This document shows, in pieces, positions 61,955 through 64,000 of a DNA stretch of 64,000 nt. How positions within the stretch are numbered: position 1 is the first letter of the stretch; each line of letters begins with the position of its first letter. Both the position numbers and the translations under genes were made by a program. The notes beneath the pieces were generated by a model. The model saw only the letters and a program-made list of their open reading frames with translations, did not search any database and was not told the origin of the DNA. The DNA comes from Cristatella mucedo (Eukaryota > Bryozoa > Phylactolaemata > Cristatellidae), in assembly GCA_009760855.2 (NCBI GenBank), contig WPIO01000156.1, forward strand, positions 308,501-372,500, read 5' to 3'.

Positions 61955-63430
61955 AGGGAACTTTCGGCAGGATTTAATACAATTAGCCACTTTGAGGTTC
62001 TTCTTGAGTGCCTCTCCACTCACCTGGGTTTCGCTGGCACTGCACTGCACTTATCTAAGTCGTCCCTTAGTGTGATTAGAAATTTAGACACTGATGTCAA
62101 CGGGCAGCAGTCATCCGTAGTAGCGGCATCCAACGGAAGTGTGTTCGGTCAATTTCTTTTCAAAATTCACACTCTCGCTCTCTATCTCTCTCCATTGCTA
62201 ATTTAATCGTTAAGAACAATCTAGGCTTTCACTTTTATGCTGACCGCACGCAGGTGTACCAGTGCCTAATGTCTTCACAGCTTTCCAGCACATCGAACTG
62301 TCTCTATTCGCTTGCTGCACGTGTTGCTAACATTTGCACTTGAATGAACGCAGGATACGTTTAAAATTAATTGGCTTTAAAACCACCGTATTAGTTATGT
62401 GCAAATCTAGTGTTAATCGAAAATTTGAAAAACCAATTTCGGCTAACTTTGCGAGGCTACGACCATTTTGCTGAATCAGCGGGTCTGAAAAGAGAATTAA
62501 TTTAACTTCATGCTCTAATTTGCATGAACTTCCGCTATTTAGTTCGCAAATCTAGGGCTATTCAGAAATACGAAAAACAATCATTCAAATTGGGCTGGGC
62601 TAGCATATCTCATATAGAACCTGCCCGAAATACGGAGGTGCTGCTCCAAATAATTAAATAAATATGAGCTGATTTAACAACCTCATAATTATAGCGGCAG
62701 AAGAGCATTAACGGCTGTCAATACCGCTTGCAGTTTGCAACAATGGATCACATGCTGCAGTGTTTGAGTCCACGACTTCGGTCGTAAGAACGAGCACCTT
62801 ACCTCCTGGGCTATCGCGTCAATAGACCTATCACTAGATGACCGCGTCAGCTCCACAGTGAAGTCTGCCCACTTTCATCTAAGTAGCCTTGCGAAAATTC
62901 AGGTGTGCTTAGATAGGGATACCACATCAAAGTCGGTCCGTGAATCAGTGACATTCCGCCTCGACTTAGTAACCACTACTCGAAGCGTATCTGCTTCTTC
63001 AAAAAGGTGCTTACACTTGGTGCACAACTCAGCAGCTAGGCTCGTCTGTCACGAGCGTCGCAGGTTTCCACATTAAAGCACTTATCACTGACCTGCACTG
63101 GGTCTCCATCAAGCAGCGTACCGACTTCCAAGGTTTGCCACTCACTATTTATGCCTTTTGTTCTCTCGCTCTAGCCTACCTATCTCACCAACTTCTCAAT
63201 GAGGCCAGGCGGCATCGTGCCAGCCGCTATTCTGACTCAAGTCGTATAGCCTCGAACCAAACACAAACCCTACAGAGACCATATCCTAAGTTCGAATGTT
63301 CCCAAATTCTGGAACTCACTCCCGACACGTTATCGAGAACAAATTGTCAGGCTTCCTTTACAGCAACTGTCAAGAAAGGCATTAAGTTCTCTTAGGTTGC
63401 CGTGCAAATATCTTACAGTTAAAATGTTTA
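61955..63430 (+). mobile_element. LINE-A copy split by SINE-2, decayed
   Basis: RT palm to C-terminus in broken frames: GFNTISHFEVLLECLSTHLG, LGFHFYADRTQVYQCL-like at 62225, LSLDDRVSSTVKSAHFHLSS-like at 62825-62880, and a final GCATTAAGTTCTCTTAGG. A reverse SINE-2 lies at about 62655-62818. Confidence 0.75.
62655..62818 (-). mobile_element. SINE-2 nested in LINE-A
   Basis: Sense reading: GCGATAGCCCAGGAGGTAAG, GTGCTCG, ACGACCGAAGTCGTGG, CTCTTCTGCCGCTATAATTA and GGTTGTTAAATCAGC. Its head is the uninterrupted counterpart of the SPIN-like insertion site at 54.0 kb. Confidence 0.78.
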
Positions 63431-64000
63431 TTCTTATTGTCACTTAGTGTCAGCCTCGAGTATGGAGGCGTAGCGTCGCATTCTTTGCGCTTCATCGTCT
63501 AGGATCAAGAGGCGTAGTGCCGCATACTTTTCGCTCCATCGCCTGAGGGTCTGAGATGAAAATTCAGCTGCCTCACCCATGCGGCTGGAATCGCGAGAAA
63601 CAATAGCAACTCTCCAAGGATCGAATCGAGTGACGACGCCTCCTCCGGCGATGTAAGAACCTCCTTGACTTTAGCGACGGCTTCTTGTTGAGAATCTTCT
63701 CAGTCCCACTCATCATGTTCTACAAAAACTCTCTCCTTGGAGCTATCGACGATGCCACTGAAGGCATGAGTGGCGCCATCTTATTTAATTCCACGAAGCT
63801 CACTTTTGTTGGAGGATTCAGGAGGATGCAAGACAGCCGGAAATCTTTTTTTGAGCTTATCTGCGTAGACACCCGCCTGATTGATAAGATGGCCAAGACA
63901 ACGAATAAGCAAGAAGTTGGTAGATGCTGGCGCTTATTGACACGAAGAACTATTATTGCTCTAGGCGCCGAAGAGGTCGTTTGAGTGAGGCGTCGTGGGT
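63431..64000. other. Unassigned right edge
   Basis: A diverged repeat of about 50 bp (GGAGGCGTAGCGTCGCATTC and AGAGGCGTAGTGCCGCATAC, 63465-63550) is followed by a 99-codon plus frame (63685-63984) without recognisable domains. Confidence 0.35.

Noticed and set aside
63685-63984. 99-codon plus-strand gene at the right edge
   Set aside because: No recognisable domain, no splice context and no homologue that I can identify; listed as unassigned only.

Overview
This is animal nuclear DNA: spliced genes with GT-AG introns, tRNA-like SINEs, LINE reverse-transcriptase remains, DNA transposons and long microsatellites. There are no operons or ribosome binding sites. I cannot name the species. The proteins diverge from both vertebrate and insect orthologues, which suggests an invertebrate bilaterian, possibly a spiralian (low confidence). 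Base 1 starts exactly at a HindIII site, so the window may begin at a clone end.

Three conserved genes can be read by splicing short ORFs together. (1) A sideroflexin gene on the minus strand (4041-4625) has its first two coding exons here; the rest lies off the left edge. (2) A complete cyclin T gene (10292-29621, minus, ten coding exons, 902 aa) encodes the regulatory subunit of P-TEFb. (3) A KANSL2 gene (30022-50208, plus, nine coding exons, 526 aa as modelled) encodes a subunit of the NSL/MOF histone acetyltransferase complex. Cyclin T and KANSL2 start head to head with 400 bp between their ATGs. Both gene products act on global RNA polymerase II transcription, so they probably share a promoter.

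Almost everything else is repeat. LINE-A is a CR1/L2-type non-LTR element with a (TTA)n tail. LINE-B has an (ATTAC)n tail. SINE-1 has a tRNA-Glu-like head and a tail resembling the LINE-A 3' end. SINE-2 is a second tRNA-like SINE. There are also a decayed Tc1 element, a second TIR element, and a fold-back element at the left edge. At 54008-54194 there is a copy resembling SPIN (SPACE INVADERS), the hAT element known for horizontal transfer between animal phyla. It has 8-bp target duplications, and an empty-site counterpart lies in the same window. From 50.2 kb to the right edge I find no conserved gene, only nested repeats. The 28.7-30.3 kb stretch around the shared promoter is the longest repeat-free block.

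The most notable points are the SPIN-like insertion, the cyclin T/KANSL2 pairing, and LINE fragments lying within about 30 bp of several splice sites. In one case the sideroflexin 5' splice site appears to be made of LINE tail sequence.
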